Part shown: one piece after another, positions 1 through 7,959 of the stretch
Position numbering within the stretch: position 1 is the first letter of the stretch
How the letters are laid out: each line of letters starts with the position of its first letter
Source: Candidatus Saccharimonadota bacterium
Lineage (GTDB): Bacteria; Patescibacteriota; Saccharimonadia; Saccharimonadales; Saccharimonadaceae
DNA: 64,000 nucleotides
Direction of reading: 5' to 3'
Assembly (NCBI GenBank): GCA_017514025.1
Contig: JAFWLB010000002.1
Span: 250,346 to 314,345, forward strand
The notes under the pieces: model-generated
What the model saw: only the letters and a program-made list of their open reading frames with translations
Database searches by the model: none
Told to the model about the DNA's origin: nothing
Position numbers and translations under genes: made by a program

Positions 1-524
1 TAGTTGGGGATGCTGGCGATGGCGGCAGTAATGAGAATAGCGCCGTCTATGGTTTTGGAATTGGTTTGCTCGCGGATGGTGCGGGCGGCGTTGTAAATCG
101 GTTCGATAGAAGTGGGGAAAAATGGAGCGATTTGTTCAAGGACGGGAATAGTGAGCATGAAACGAGCCATAAGGAAGGCACCGCTGCGAGTTTTGGGGAT
201 GATTTTGACAAGATCGGCGGGAGTAGTGTCGGACTTAAGAAGGAGAAGTAGGTCGGGAGAGAGGAGATCGGTGAAATCGTCGGTTTTGCCGAGGGGGATG
301 GTGTCGAGGGCATTCTTGATCCAAAAAATTAGCATGAGGGGGAGGGTGGAAAAACCAAGAAAAGTCCAACCGATCGCGAGTTTGAAAAAGAGAAGAGTGA
401 GACCGCCGATGAAAAGTAGAGCAAAAATGACAAAATTTAAAGTAATGACGGCGGGGGAATTAAGGGCGCTCCTTTCGCGGGCTTGATGGATGCGGGGATT
501 TTTGGGGTCGAAGGAATTTTTCAT
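1..524 (-). CDS. Membrane protein, N-terminal part, runs off left edge (possibly membrane-anchored Clp/AAA protein)
   Basis: An open frame on the minus strand starts with ATG at 524 and stays open to base 1, giving at least 174 residues (N-terminus MKNSFDPKNPRIHQ). Two hydrophobic segments lie at about residues 25-43 and 51-67, followed by a soluble region rich in D/L/P. The start overlaps the stop of the upstream gene by ATGA, so the two are translationally coupled. In CPR genomes, membrane-anchored ClpC-like ATPases begin with a similar layout and the soluble part loosely recalls a Clp N-domain, but no AAA motif is inside the window. The reading frame is clear; the family is a weak inference. 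Confidence 0.6.
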   Translation of the reverse strand, partial: MKNSFDPKNPRIHQARERSALNSPAVITLNFVIFALLFIGGLTLLFFKLAIGWTFLGFSTLPLMLIFWIKNALDTIPLGKTDDFTDLLSPDLLLLLKSDTTPADLVKIIPKTRSGAFLMARFMLTIPVLEQIAPFFPTSIEPIYNAARTIREQTNSKTIDGAILITAAIASIPN

Positions 525-901
525 AGGAAAGCTCCAGTGATGGTGAGGATAATGCCGGCGAGAGGTGCAAGGGGGATAACAGGCCAAAGAACAATGAGAA
601 CGAGGCTAAGGATGGCGCCAAGTAGGATAATGATAGTGCCAGCAAGGAGCAAAGTGAGGCGGGAGAAAAAGCCGACAATGCGAGAGACCAGACGGTCGAT
701 GAACATGTGAAATTTGAGGTCGAGGGAAGATTCGGCAGAGGCGGTGGCGGCGGAGATTTGGCGGAAAGGTTGAAAAAGAGTGCGGACGAGGTCGCTCATG
801 GAGAAGAAGTCGATAATGCTGGCCATGAAATTTTTGATTTTTTGGACAAAAACTGACCAGCCGTGAACATACCACCACAAAAACATTTCAGCGATTGCCA
901 T
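521..901 (-). CDS. Small integral membrane protein, unknown function
   Basis: This 126-residue protein starts MAIAEMFLWWYVHG. It has an amphipathic, aromatic-rich N-terminal third, a charged middle (LVRTLFQPFRQISAA) and a hydrophobic C-terminal half from about residue 75 that can form two membrane helices. It is divergent from pilB with 34 bases between the start codons, and its stop overlaps the start of the following partial membrane gene (ATGA), so the two probably form one operon. I do not recognise a named family. Confidence 0.7.
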   Translation of the reverse strand: MAIAEMFLWWYVHGWSVFVQKIKNFMASIIDFFSMSDLVRTLFQPFRQISAATASAESSLDLKFHMFIDRLVSRIVGFFSRLTLLLAGTIIILLGAILSLVLIVLWPVIPLAPLAGIILTITGAFL

Positions 902-935
902 GTTTTTATTATAACACTTATGCTATAATTATGGT

Positions 936-2558
936 ATGGATGAGAGTGAAATTCAGCAAAAGCGACGAGAAAATGAGGAACGAGCGACGGCGGAACGGGC
1001 GCGGATTTTGGGTTTGCCGTATTTGGATACTAGGGATTTTGAAAATGAAATAGGATTGGTGCCGGGACTTCTAGAAATAGAGCAGATGCATCGGGATTTT
1101 ATAATTCCCTTGCAGCGAGGTGGGGGCGAAGAACATTTTCAGTTTATGGTGACCAGTCAAACGCCGCGGTCGGTGATTGAACAAATGCGACAAAAATACA
1201 CAGATGAAGGTGAGCGAGCGGATTTCTTTCTGATTTCGAATTCGGCGTATAAAGTTTTTATGTTGCGTTATGATCCGCCGAAAGAAATTCATTATGATGA
1301 TATTAAGATTGCGGGTGAGGGGGATTCAGAGACGATTGCGAGCGTGTCGCGAACTTTGAATATGGTGTCGACGGAGCGAGTGTTTGACTTTTTGATTGAG
1401 CAGGCGGATAAATTGGGGGCGAGCGATATTCATATTGAAAATATGCGACGAGAAATTCGGATTCGGATGCGGGTAGATGGGATTTTGCATCCGGTGGCAA
1501 ATATTGATCGAGACCGGTACCGGATTTTTATGGGGGAATTGTCATCACGAGCGAATGTTTCGATGGCTTCGAGCAAGCCGCAATCCGGACATATGCAAAA
1601 AGATATTACGCGGGATGGGGCGACGCATCTTTTGAATATTCGTGTGGAAACGATCCCGACGATGTATGGGCAGGATGCGGTGCTCCGGTTGTTTAATTTT
1701 GATGAGACTTTGCTGAATTTGGATCTTCTGGGCTTGTCGGAGGAGGAGCGTGCTGAGATTAATGAAGTGATTTCGCATCCGCGGGGTTTGGTATTAATGG
1801 TAGGGCCAACTGGTTCTGGTAAGTCGACAACTTTGTATTCGATTTTGAATGCGCTGAACACGTCGGATCGAAAAATTATTACTTTGGAGGATCCGATTGA
1901 ATATGGGATTACGGGAATTTCGCAAATTCCGATTCATACGGGCGATGGAGGGTCGTTTGCAGAGGGGCTTCGTTCGGTGCTGAGGTTGGATCCGGATGTA
2001 GTGATGGTGGGGGAGATTCGGGATGGCGATACGGCAAAAACAGCAATTCAGGCGTCGATTACAGGGCATTTGGTGTTGTCGTCTTTCCATGCAAATTCGA
2101 CTTCGGCGGCGTTTTCGAGGATGATTGACCTGATCGGGGTAAATCCGATTTTCTCATCGTCGATCCGACTGGTAGTGGCGCAGAGGTTGGTGCGGAAATT
2201 GTCTTCGTCAAAGCGAGAACGGGCGGCGACGGAAGCGGAAGCGAAATATGTGCGGGAAGTTTTGGAAGGAGTGGCGGCCGAGAAGTTGGAGGGGATGAAT
2301 TTGGATGAGATTAAATTGTGGGATCCGGTGGTGACCGAAGGAGATCAGTTTGGTTACTCAGGGCGGACGGTGATTATGGAGCAGTTGGTGGTCTCGGAGG
2401 ACATTCAAGCGTTTATCCGGGGGGATGTGACGGATGTGAGTACGGATGCAATTGAAAAAGTGGCAAAGAAGAATGGGATGTTGACGTTGGAGCAAAAGGG
2501 AGTGATTATGGCACTCAAGGGCGAGACAACTTTGGAAGAAGTGGCGCGTGTGATATAA
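936..2558 (+). CDS. pilB: Type IV pilus assembly ATPase PilB/GspE
   Basis: This is a 540-residue type II/IV secretion family ATPase that would power pilin polymerisation at the inner face of the membrane. The Walker A motif GPTGSGKST lies near residue 290, an Asp box (GASDIHIE) near 160-170, Walker B in DVVMVGEIRD near 350 and the His box in GHLVLSSFHANS near 375. An N-terminal region of about 130 residues precedes the ATPase core. The zinc-binding tetracysteine of the C-terminal subdomain is absent: the whole protein has no cysteine and reads LVRKLSSSKRERAA where CxxC would start. A perfect TATAAT at 924-929 lies 7 bases before ATG, so the mRNA should be leaderless. The pilin operon is at 8428-11529. 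Confidence 0.95.
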   Translation: MDESEIQQKRRENEERATAERARILGLPYLDTRDFENEIGLVPGLLEIEQMHRDFIIPLQRGGGEEHFQFMVTSQTPRSVIEQMRQKYTDEGERADFFLISNSAYKVFMLRYDPPKEIHYDDIKIAGEGDSETIASVSRTLNMVSTERVFDFLIEQADKLGASDIHIENMRREIRIRMRVDGILHPVANIDRDRYRIFMGELSSRANVSMASSKPQSGHMQKDITRDGATHLLNIRVETIPTMYGQDAVLRLFNFDETLLNLDLLGLSEEERAEINEVISHPRGLVLMVGPTGSGKSTTLYSILNALNTSDRKIITLEDPIEYGITGISQIPIHTGDGGSFAEGLRSVLRLDPDVVMVGEIRDGDTAKTAIQASITGHLVLSSFHANSTSAAFSRMIDLIGVNPIFSSSIRLVVAQRLVRKLSSSKRERAATEAEAKYVREVLEGVAAEKLEGMNLDEIKLWDPVVTEGDQFGYSGRTVIMEQLVVSEDIQAFIRGDVTDVSTDAIEKVAKKNGMLTLEQKGVIMALKGETTLEEVARVI

Positions 2559-2569
2559 TAGGTGTTATT

Positions 2570-3319
2570 ATGAGTGAAAAAGTTGTTTCAGATTACAATG
2601 GCTATGATTACAAAACTGAGTTTTGGGAAAAGACTGATCGAGAATATGAAGATCAGGCGGACCGAATGGCGATCCGGAAACTTTTGCCGAAGCGGATGGA
2701 AAAGTTTGCGGATATTGGCGGGGGTTACGGGCGGCTCGCTAATGAGTATTTGAAACGAGCGCGGAAAGTATATATTTTTGATTATTCGAAGTCGGAGCTG
2801 AAGCAGGCTAAAGAGATTTATGGTGATAAGATTGAGACAAAGGCGGGAGATATTTATAAGTTGCCGTTTAAAGATGATGAGCTAGACGGTCTAATGATGG
2901 TGCGGGTGACGCATCATTTGAAATATATGGATAAAGCGATGAAAGAGCTTTATCGGGTGTTGAAACCAGGCGGAGTGGCGGTGATTGAAGTGGCGAATAA
3001 GCGGACTTTGCCGAAAATGGCGCGGTATGTGACTGGGCGCTCAAAGGTAAATCCGTTTGATTTGAAAGTGGCGAATTATAAAGAAATTTCGGCAGACGGG
3101 TTTTATAATTACCATCCAAAGTATGTGGAAAGGATTTTTGAGAAAACTGGTTTTAGGTGTGAAAAAGTTTTGTCGGTGTCTAATTTTCGGAGTAGAAGTT
3201 TGAAAAAAGTATTTGGGACGAAGAATTTGGTAAAAATGGAAGATAAGGCACAGAAAATATTGGCGGGGGTAAGATTTGCGCCGTCGATTTATTATAAGTT
3301 GCGGAAACCTGAAGATTAG
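2570..3319 (+). CDS. Class I SAM-dependent methyltransferase
   Basis: This is a 249-residue Rossmann-fold methyltransferase. Motif I is FADIGGGYGRLANEY (about residues 46-60), followed by an acidic strand end IFDYSKSELKQA and the motif IV/post-IV region ELYRVLKPGGVAVIEV near residue 130, as in UbiE/Methyltransf_11 proteins. The substrate is not evident. TATAAT overlaps the end of pilB (2554-2559) and lies 10 bases before the start, so the gene can be transcribed separately with almost no leader. The C-terminus is basic. Confidence 0.85.
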   Translation: MSEKVVSDYNGYDYKTEFWEKTDREYEDQADRMAIRKLLPKRMEKFADIGGGYGRLANEYLKRARKVYIFDYSKSELKQAKEIYGDKIETKAGDIYKLPFKDDELDGLMMVRVTHHLKYMDKAMKELYRVLKPGGVAVIEVANKRTLPKMARYVTGRSKVNPFDLKVANYKEISADGFYNYHPKYVERIFEKTGFRCEKVLSVSNFRSRSLKKVFGTKNLVKMEDKAQKILAGVRFAPSIYYKLRKPED

Positions 3320-3327
3320 GTTATAAT
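3299..3327 (+). promoter_or_regulatory. Promoter of the structured RNA / tRNA-Arg transcript
   Basis: TTGCGG (3299-3304), a 17-base spacer and a perfect TATAAT (3322-3327). The expected start falls at about 3333, exactly the first base of the 7-bp stem of the next feature. Confidence 0.7.
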
Positions 3328-3332
3328 ATATG

Positions 3333-3384
3333 GCAAGGGGCTGTCGACTAGAAGTCGTCGGCACCCATCGCTCGTTACCCTTGC
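3333..3384 (+). ncRNA. Candidate structured RNA upstream of tRNA-Arg
   Basis: A 52-nt segment is closed by a perfect 7-bp stem (GCAAGGG 3333-3339 with CCCTTGC 3378-3384). Inside it is a 10-position hairpin (3340-3349 with 3353-3362, one U-U mismatch, loop AGA), then an unpaired tract of about 15 nt. It begins at the predicted transcription start and ends 2 nt before the tRNA. It could be a processed leader, a small RNA or a degenerate tRNA. It does not fit a tRNA fold and I recognise no known RNA family. Confidence 0.5.
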
Positions 3385-3386
3385 TT

Positions 3387-3461
3387 GGGGCCGTCGTTCA
3401 ACGGATAGGACATATCCCCTCTAAGGATACAATGCTGGTTCGATTCCAGCCGGCCTCGCCA
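3387..3461 (+). tRNA. tRNA-Arg (UCU)
   Basis: A 75-nt cloverleaf with acceptor GGGGCCG/CGGCCTC (one G-U pair), anticodon stem TATCC/GGATA, loop CCTCTAA with anticodon TCT at 3420-3422, a T-arm with GGTTCGATTCC and an encoded CCA end. Probably co-transcribed with the structured RNA just upstream. Confidence 0.95.
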
Positions 3462-3494
3462 TCAAAATCGCCAGTTTTGGCATTTTTTGATGTT

Positions 3495-5294
3495 TTATTC
3501 TTCGTCTGAGATGATGGCGAGATGGGATTCGTCGAGTTGGTTTTGGTCGACTGGGGAGGGAGAATCCATCATGAGGTCGACGCCGGAACCGTTTTTGGGG
3601 AAGGCGACGATGTCGCGAATGTTGTCTTGATTTTCTAAGACCATGAAAATGCGGTCAAGACCGGGAGCACAACCAGCGTGCGGGGGAGCACCGAATTTGA
3701 AGGCGTTTAGCATGCCTTTGAAGCGAGCTTCGACATAGTCGTTGTTGTAGCCTAAAATGTTGAAGGCTTTATACATGATGTCGGGATTGTAATTACGGAC
3801 GGCACCGGAGCAAACTTCGTAACCGTTCATGACCATGTCGTATTGGTCGGCTTTGATAGCGAGTTTGTCTTCATCGGTTTTAGCATCTTCTAATGCTTTT
3901 AGGCCACCTTTAGGCATGGAGAAGGGATTGTGGCCGAAGTCTAGTTTTTTAGTTTTTTCGTCCCATTCGTAAAATGGAAAATCAACAACCCAACAGTAGG
4001 AAACTTGGTCAGGATTTTTGAGGTGGAAATGATCGGCGAAACTGATACGGAGGACGCCGAGGACTTTGTTGACTTTGGCTCGTTCGTCGGCACCGAAGAA
4101 GACGGCATCGCCAGTTTTGGCTTTAGTTTTGGTTTGGACTTCGGCGATTTCCTGTTCGGACATGAATTTGAGAATAGGAGATTTGGGGCCTTCTTCGGTA
4201 TATGATATATAGGCGAGGCCGCCAGCGCCTTCTTTTTTGGCTTGCTCGGTAAACTCGTCGATTTCGCGGCGAGTAAGGCTGGCACCGTTTTCAACTTTGA
4301 GGGCTTTGACGCATTCAGTTTGGAAGACCTTGAAGTCGGTATTTTGGAAAACGTCGGTGAGGTCGATAAGTTCCATGTTGTAACGGAGGTCAGGTTTGTC
4401 GGTGCCGTAAGTGTCTAGGCAAAACTCGTAAGGTAAACGGGGAATTTGGCTGTCTCCCGGAATATATTTTTTAGCGGGTTCGGAACTGATGACAAGTTTT
4501 TTGCTAGCGAATTTGGTGGCGAGGTCGATAAAGAGAGGTTCGATTTCCTGACGGACGGTTTCGCCGTCTTCGACGAAGGACATCTCCATATCTAGTTGGT
4601 AAAAATCACCGTACAATCGGTCGGCGCGGGGGTCTTCATCGCGGAAACAAGGAGCGATTTGGAAATATTTGTCGACGCCACCAACCATTAGTAATTGTTT
4701 GAATTGCTGAGGAGCTTGGGGGAGGGCGTAGAATTTGCCGGGGTGGAGACGAGAAGGAACGAGAAAATCACGGGCGCCTTCGGGGGAAGAATTAGCCAAA
4801 ATAGGAGTGGAAATTTCGGTGAAATCACGATCATACATGTAGTTGCGGATGAAGCGATAGTATTCAGAGCGACGTTTTAAGAGATTTTGCATGGAGGGGC
4901 GACGAAGGTCGAGATAGCGGTATTTGAGGCGAAGTTCTTCGGAAGATTTTTCGCCATCGTCGTGGGTATTGACGGGAGGAGTTTGGGATTTGTTTAAGAG
5001 TTCGAGACTTTCGATGACTAATTCGATGGTGCCGGTTTCGAGGTTAGGGTTGATCAAATCTTTTTCGCGTTCGCGCATAGTGCCGGTAGCACGGAGGACG
5101 AATTCATCGCGGACGGACTCGGCGAGCCTGAAAGAATCAGTAGTTTCGGGAGTGACGACGAGCTGGATGATGCCGGTGTGGTCGCGGAGATCGATAAAAA
5201 TCAGACCACCGTGGTCACGACGAGAATTGACCCAGCCGGAGACGGTAACTTGTTTGCCTAAAAAATCGTGTAGTTGATTTGCTAAAATTCTCAT
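3495..5294 (-). CDS. aspS: Aspartyl-tRNA synthetase
   Basis: This is a 599-residue bacterial-type class II synthetase that charges tRNA-Asp. It starts with an OB-fold anticodon-binding domain (VSGWVNSRRDHGGLIFIDLR, about residues 18-37). Class II motif 2 is seen in FRDEDPRADR, the bacterial GAD insertion lies in the middle, and motif 3 is APGLDR near residue 550, with GAPPHAGCAPGLDR in place of the common GAPPHGGIALGLDR. Length is normal for bacteria (about 590). A minus-strand TATAAT (5302-5307) lies 7 bases before ATG, so the mRNA should be leaderless. Whether it also charges tRNA-Asn cannot be settled here. Confidence 0.97.
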   Translation of the reverse strand: MRILANQLHDFLGKQVTVSGWVNSRRDHGGLIFIDLRDHTGIIQLVVTPETTDSFRLAESVRDEFVLRATGTMREREKDLINPNLETGTIELVIESLELLNKSQTPPVNTHDDGEKSSEELRLKYRYLDLRRPSMQNLLKRRSEYYRFIRNYMYDRDFTEISTPILANSSPEGARDFLVPSRLHPGKFYALPQAPQQFKQLLMVGGVDKYFQIAPCFRDEDPRADRLYGDFYQLDMEMSFVEDGETVRQEIEPLFIDLATKFASKKLVISSEPAKKYIPGDSQIPRLPYEFCLDTYGTDKPDLRYNMELIDLTDVFQNTDFKVFQTECVKALKVENGASLTRREIDEFTEQAKKEGAGGLAYISYTEEGPKSPILKFMSEQEIAEVQTKTKAKTGDAVFFGADERAKVNKVLGVLRISFADHFHLKNPDQVSYCWVVDFPFYEWDEKTKKLDFGHNPFSMPKGGLKALEDAKTDEDKLAIKADQYDMVMNGYEVCSGAVRNYNPDIMYKAFNILGYNNDYVEARFKGMLNAFKFGAPPHAGCAPGLDRIFMVLENQDNIRDIVAFPKNGSGVDLMMDSPSPVDQNQLDESHLAIISDEE

Positions 5295-5307
5295 AGAGTA
5301 TATTATA

Positions 5308-5895
5308 TCATTTTCCTAGCAAGTAGTCGAGGAGGATTTCGATGGTGAAGAAGCCGGCAAGAGCGTCGGTTTCGTCAAGGACGAGAAAATAATAGCTGTT
5401 GGTGCGGTTGATCTCTTCGACGACTTTGGGGAGGGGGTCGAAAGTATGAAGGTAGTTGAAGTTTTTGTCGATGTATTTGTCGGCGCGGTCGGTTTTTTTG
5501 ATTTCGAGAGTATTTAATGCTTCGGTGTGGATGATGCCCTTGACTTTGTTTTTGCTATCGACGACGGGGAAATTAGTGAAGCCGGATTTGTAGAGTTTGT
5601 CGAGGACGAGAGGGCCGAGGATTTCGGTGGTTTTGACGAAGACCATTTCGGATTTTGGTACCATGAGGTCGGAAACTTTGCGATCGTCGAAACTCATGAT
5701 GGCGGCAATACGGTCGCGATCGGCGGAAGAGAGGACGGACTGAGGAGTGCGTTTTAGGATATCAATAAAATCGGCGAGAGTTTCGGGAGTGTATTTGGGG
5801 GGTTTGGGAGGTTTGGCGGAAGTTTTAGGCAAACGGTATTTGTTGAGTTTGGGATCGAGCCAACGAGTGAGCCTTTGCATAAAACTTTCGAACAT
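5308..5895 (-). CDS. CBS-domain pair protein (CorC/HlyC-like)
   Basis: This 195-residue protein has about 60 basic, proline-rich residues and then two CBS modules (VSDLMVPKSEMVFVKTTE near 75; FDPLPKVVEEI near 153). The pattern is that of the CorC/TlyC family of Mg/Co efflux or regulatory proteins, but the DUF21 membrane domain and the CorC_HlyC tail are absent. It is therefore probably a soluble nucleotide-sensing module of unknown target. It lies just upstream of aspS on the same strand (13-base gap). Confidence 0.8.
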   Translation of the reverse strand: MFESFMQRLTRWLDPKLNKYRLPKTSAKPPKPPKYTPETLADFIDILKRTPQSVLSSADRDRIAAIMSFDDRKVSDLMVPKSEMVFVKTTEILGPLVLDKLYKSGFTNFPVVDSKNKVKGIIHTEALNTLEIKKTDRADKYIDKNFNYLHTFDPLPKVVEEINRTNSYYFLVLDETDALAGFFTIEILLDYLLGK

Positions 5896-5927
5896 GATAA
5901 TATATATTATATCACTAAAGGAGTTAT

Positions 5928-6686
5928 ATGAAAAAGTTAAAAGGATTTTCTGTGGCGGGGGTGATTATTGGAGTATTGGCAGTGGCGTTAATTGGCGTGG
6001 CGGCGTATGCGGTGATTGACGGAAATAATAGAGCAACGAATTTTGACAATTATGATTTTTATTCGGTGATCGGGCCGGATGCGAGCAACGGGAATATAGG
6101 TGACCATGTGAAAGGGAATGCGGATGCACCAGTGTTGATTTTTGAGTATGCGGATTATCAGTGCCCGGGGTGCGCGTCGATTAACCCGCGTGTAAACAAA
6201 GTGGTTGAGCAATTGGACGGAAAGTTGGCAGTGGTGTATCGGAATTATTTGTTGTCGTATCATCAAAATGGGACGGCGGCGGCATCGGCGGCAGAAGCAG
6301 CAGGGTTGCAAGGCTATTGGAAGGAATATGCGGATAAATTGTTTGCGGAGCAATCGGAGTGGGAATATGCTTCGGCGAGCGATCGGACAGCGCTGTTTGA
6401 TAAGTATTTTGAAGAGGTCACTAATGGGGAAGGTGATGTAGAAAAATTTAACCAAGATATCGCTAGTGAAGCAGTGGCGAAGAAAATTAGTTTTGACGGG
6501 GGGATTGGTAAACGGATAGATGTGCAAGGTACACCGGCGTTTTACGTGGATGGCCAGTTGATTAATTGGGGAAGTGCGGGGAGCGTGACGGTAAACGGCA
6601 AAACGATTTCGTGGGAATCGGCACGATCTGGTGATAATTTTGCGAAGCTTTTGAAAGATATCGTGGCAGCAAAAACAGGCGAATAA
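5928..6686 (+). CDS. Membrane-anchored DsbA-like thiol oxidoreductase
   Basis: This is a 252-residue protein with an N-terminal membrane anchor (about residues 7-28) and an extracytoplasmic thioredoxin-fold domain. The active site is in FEYADYQCPGCASI (CPGC, about residues 78-81), and the cis-proline region is in VQGTPAFYVDG. The family is Thioredoxin_4/DsbA-like, as in BdbD-type proteins, which form disulfides in secreted proteins. Likely clients are the many exported proteins in this window that carry cysteine pairs. The start is supported by a Shine-Dalgarno (AAAGGAG) 6 bases upstream. No DsbB/VKOR partner is seen nearby. Confidence 0.9.
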   Translation: MKKLKGFSVAGVIIGVLAVALIGVAAYAVIDGNNRATNFDNYDFYSVIGPDASNGNIGDHVKGNADAPVLIFEYADYQCPGCASINPRVNKVVEQLDGKLAVVYRNYLLSYHQNGTAAASAAEAAGLQGYWKEYADKLFAEQSEWEYASASDRTALFDKYFEEVTNGEGDVEKFNQDIASEAVAKKISFDGGIGKRIDVQGTPAFYVDGQLINWGSAGSVTVNGKTISWESARSGDNFAKLLKDIVAAKTGE

Positions 6687-6707
6687 ACTAGATTTATTTA
6701 GGTCTAT

Positions 6708-6794
6708 CTAGATTTCGATGAAATTTTGCCATTCGGCGGGAGGGATTTTGGATTGTTTTTGTTTGCTAGATTGTTTAAGACGTTTGATACGCAT
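6708..6794 (-). CDS. Small basic peptide, 28 aa, with its own promoter
   Basis: A 28-codon frame (N-terminus MRIKRLKQSSKQKQ, C-terminus AEWQNFIEI) lies on the minus strand between the DsbA-like gene and the next membrane gene. It is preceded by TTGACA (6827-6832), a 16-base spacer and TAGAAT (6805-6810), about 10 bases before ATG. The first half is strongly basic, the end aromatic and acidic. Nothing is recognised. A chance frame is possible, but the good promoter in the right place argues for expression. Confidence 0.45.
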   Translation of the reverse strand: MRIKRLKQSSKQKQSKIPPAEWQNFIEI

Positions 6795-6856
6795 ATATTG
6801 TGTTATTCTAACAAACATTTTTATAATGTCAAGCATAAAAATGTTATAATTGGTGT

Positions 6857-7534
6857 ATGAAAAAGCGTGGGCAAAAGAAGTTCCATAGGCTGAAGACATG
6901 GCAACTATTGGTGTTGTTGGTGCCGCTACTTTTTGTTGATGCGACGCTGCTAAGACTGGATCATATTAGGATGACGGAATTGAGAGATAATGTGATGGCT
7001 TCGGATGAGGCAGAGGAAGACGAGGCGGTGATTGCAGAAAAATTGGCAACACTGAAAGATTATGTATTTAATAATATGGTGATAAATGTGGTGGATGATA
7101 ACGGTGAACAGAAAGTGACATTTGGGACGGGGCCGTTTTATTTGGAACATACTTATATCCGGGCGGCGAATAAAGCTTTGAATGAGGCGGAGGCGCGGCT
7201 CGCAGATGATAGCAACCCGAATGGGAATATTTATGGCATGGCGGGCGAAGTGTGTCGTGCGGCGGCGATTGCAAATGGATGGAGCTGGGATGATGCAAAT
7301 TTCATAAATTGTATGGTGGGTGAAATTCAAAAATATCCAGCATCTGATGATTTGCAGAGTCAGTTAGTTGCAAGTTTGCCGTCTACGGAGCTGTATCGGC
7401 ATAATTATGCTTCGCCAGTATGGGCACCAACATTGACGGGATGGATGATTTTGATTACTTTAATAGTGGTCGTTGTAATTTTTATCAGGTTTGTGACTTG
7501 GGTAATTTTGAGATTATCTCTATTATTTATGTAA
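6857..7534 (+). CDS. Bitopic/polytopic membrane protein, unknown
   Basis: This 225-residue protein has an N-terminal helix (QLLVLLVPLLFVDATLLRL, about residues 16-34), an acidic extracytoplasmic region with two cysteines (EVCRAAAIAN and FINCMVGEI), and a C-terminal hydrophobic segment of about 30 residues. TATAAT at 6845-6850 lies 6 bases before ATG, so it should be leaderless. The two cysteines could form a disulfide. No family is recognised. Confidence 0.8.
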   Translation: MKKRGQKKFHRLKTWQLLVLLVPLLFVDATLLRLDHIRMTELRDNVMASDEAEEDEAVIAEKLATLKDYVFNNMVINVVDDNGEQKVTFGTGPFYLEHTYIRAANKALNEAEARLADDSNPNGNIYGMAGEVCRAAAIANGWSWDDANFINCMVGEIQKYPASDDLQSQLVASLPSTELYRHNYASPVWAPTLTGWMILITLIVVVVIFIRFVTWVILRLSLLFM

Positions 7535-7540
7535 AACCTC

Positions 7541-7569
7541 TTGACAATTTGCTTCTAGGGTCATAAGAT
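7541..7569 (+). promoter_or_regulatory. Consensus sigma70-type promoter
   Basis: TTGACA (7541-7546), a 17-base spacer and TAAGAT (7564-7569), ahead of the small conserved gene at 7601 that has a strong Shine-Dalgarno. Confidence 0.85.
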
Positions 7570-7600
7570 AGAAGTATATTAACTTAAGGAGGAAAGCTAA

Positions 7601-7807
7601 ATGGCTTACGAACATACCAATGGCAAGGGTGTGAAATACTATCTGCACAAATCTGAAGTGACGCTTCGCGGTGGCAAGCCCCAGACGATTTATTTCTTTA
7701 CTAAGGAAGAAAATGGTGGCAAGGGTACGCCTTGCGATTTGCCGGAAGACCGGGAAGTGTGCGAAAATCCGCGCAACGGTTTTTTGACTCTACGCAAGAA
7801 GAAATAA
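7601..7807 (+). CDS. Small conserved hypothetical protein (68 aa)
   Basis: This 68-residue soluble protein starts MAYEHTNGKGVKYYLHKSEV and contains LRGGKPQTIYFF and a basic end. From memory, very similar short proteins are widespread in Saccharibacteria; their function is not known to me. Expression looks high: a consensus promoter, a leader with AAGGAGG at a good distance, more C-ending codons than neighbours, and a strong terminator directly after the stop. A KOW- or nucleic-acid-binding-like role is possible but not shown. Confidence 0.85.
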   Translation: MAYEHTNGKGVKYYLHKSEVTLRGGKPQTIYFFTKEENGGKGTPCDLPEDREVCENPRNGFLTLRKKK

Positions 7808-7820
7808 ATAATAAAAAATG

Positions 7821-7845
7821 AACCCCTGCGGGGGTTTATTTTTTT
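7821..7845. terminator. Bidirectional rho-independent terminator
   Basis: Hairpin AACCCC-tgcg-GGGGTT (7821-7836) is followed by an eight-base T run on the plus strand and has an A-rich flank (7811-7818) that gives a T run on the minus strand. It serves both the 68-aa gene and the facing tRNA-Ile. Confidence 0.9.
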
Positions 7846-7921
7846 GGTAGGGATGCTAGGACTCGAACCTAGGACCCTGCGTGTATAAGACGCATGCTCT
7901 AACCAGCTGAGCTACATCCCC
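7845..7921 (-). tRNA. tRNA-Ile (UAU)
   Basis: A 77-nt cloverleaf on the minus strand: acceptor GGGGATG/CATCCCT, D-arm with GCTCAGCTGGTTAGAGC, anticodon stem TGCGT/ACGCA, loop CTTATAC with anticodon TAT, T-arm GGTTCGAGTCC and an encoded CCA. Anticodon UAU reads AUA directly, whereas most bacteria read AUA with a lysidine-modified CAU tRNA. Confidence 0.93.
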
Positions 7922-7959
7922 ATTACTATATTTTATCATAAAATGATATAATATTAAGC

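Noticed and set aside
112-486. A 124-codon plus frame near the left edge
   Set aside because: Arg/Lys/Met-rich; the minus strand carries a continuous membrane protein frame with a coupled start at 524.
3333-3384. A degenerate second tRNA before tRNA-Arg
   Set aside because: The 7-bp closing stem is tRNA-like, but length is only 52 nt and no D- or T-arm can be drawn; kept as a structured RNA instead.
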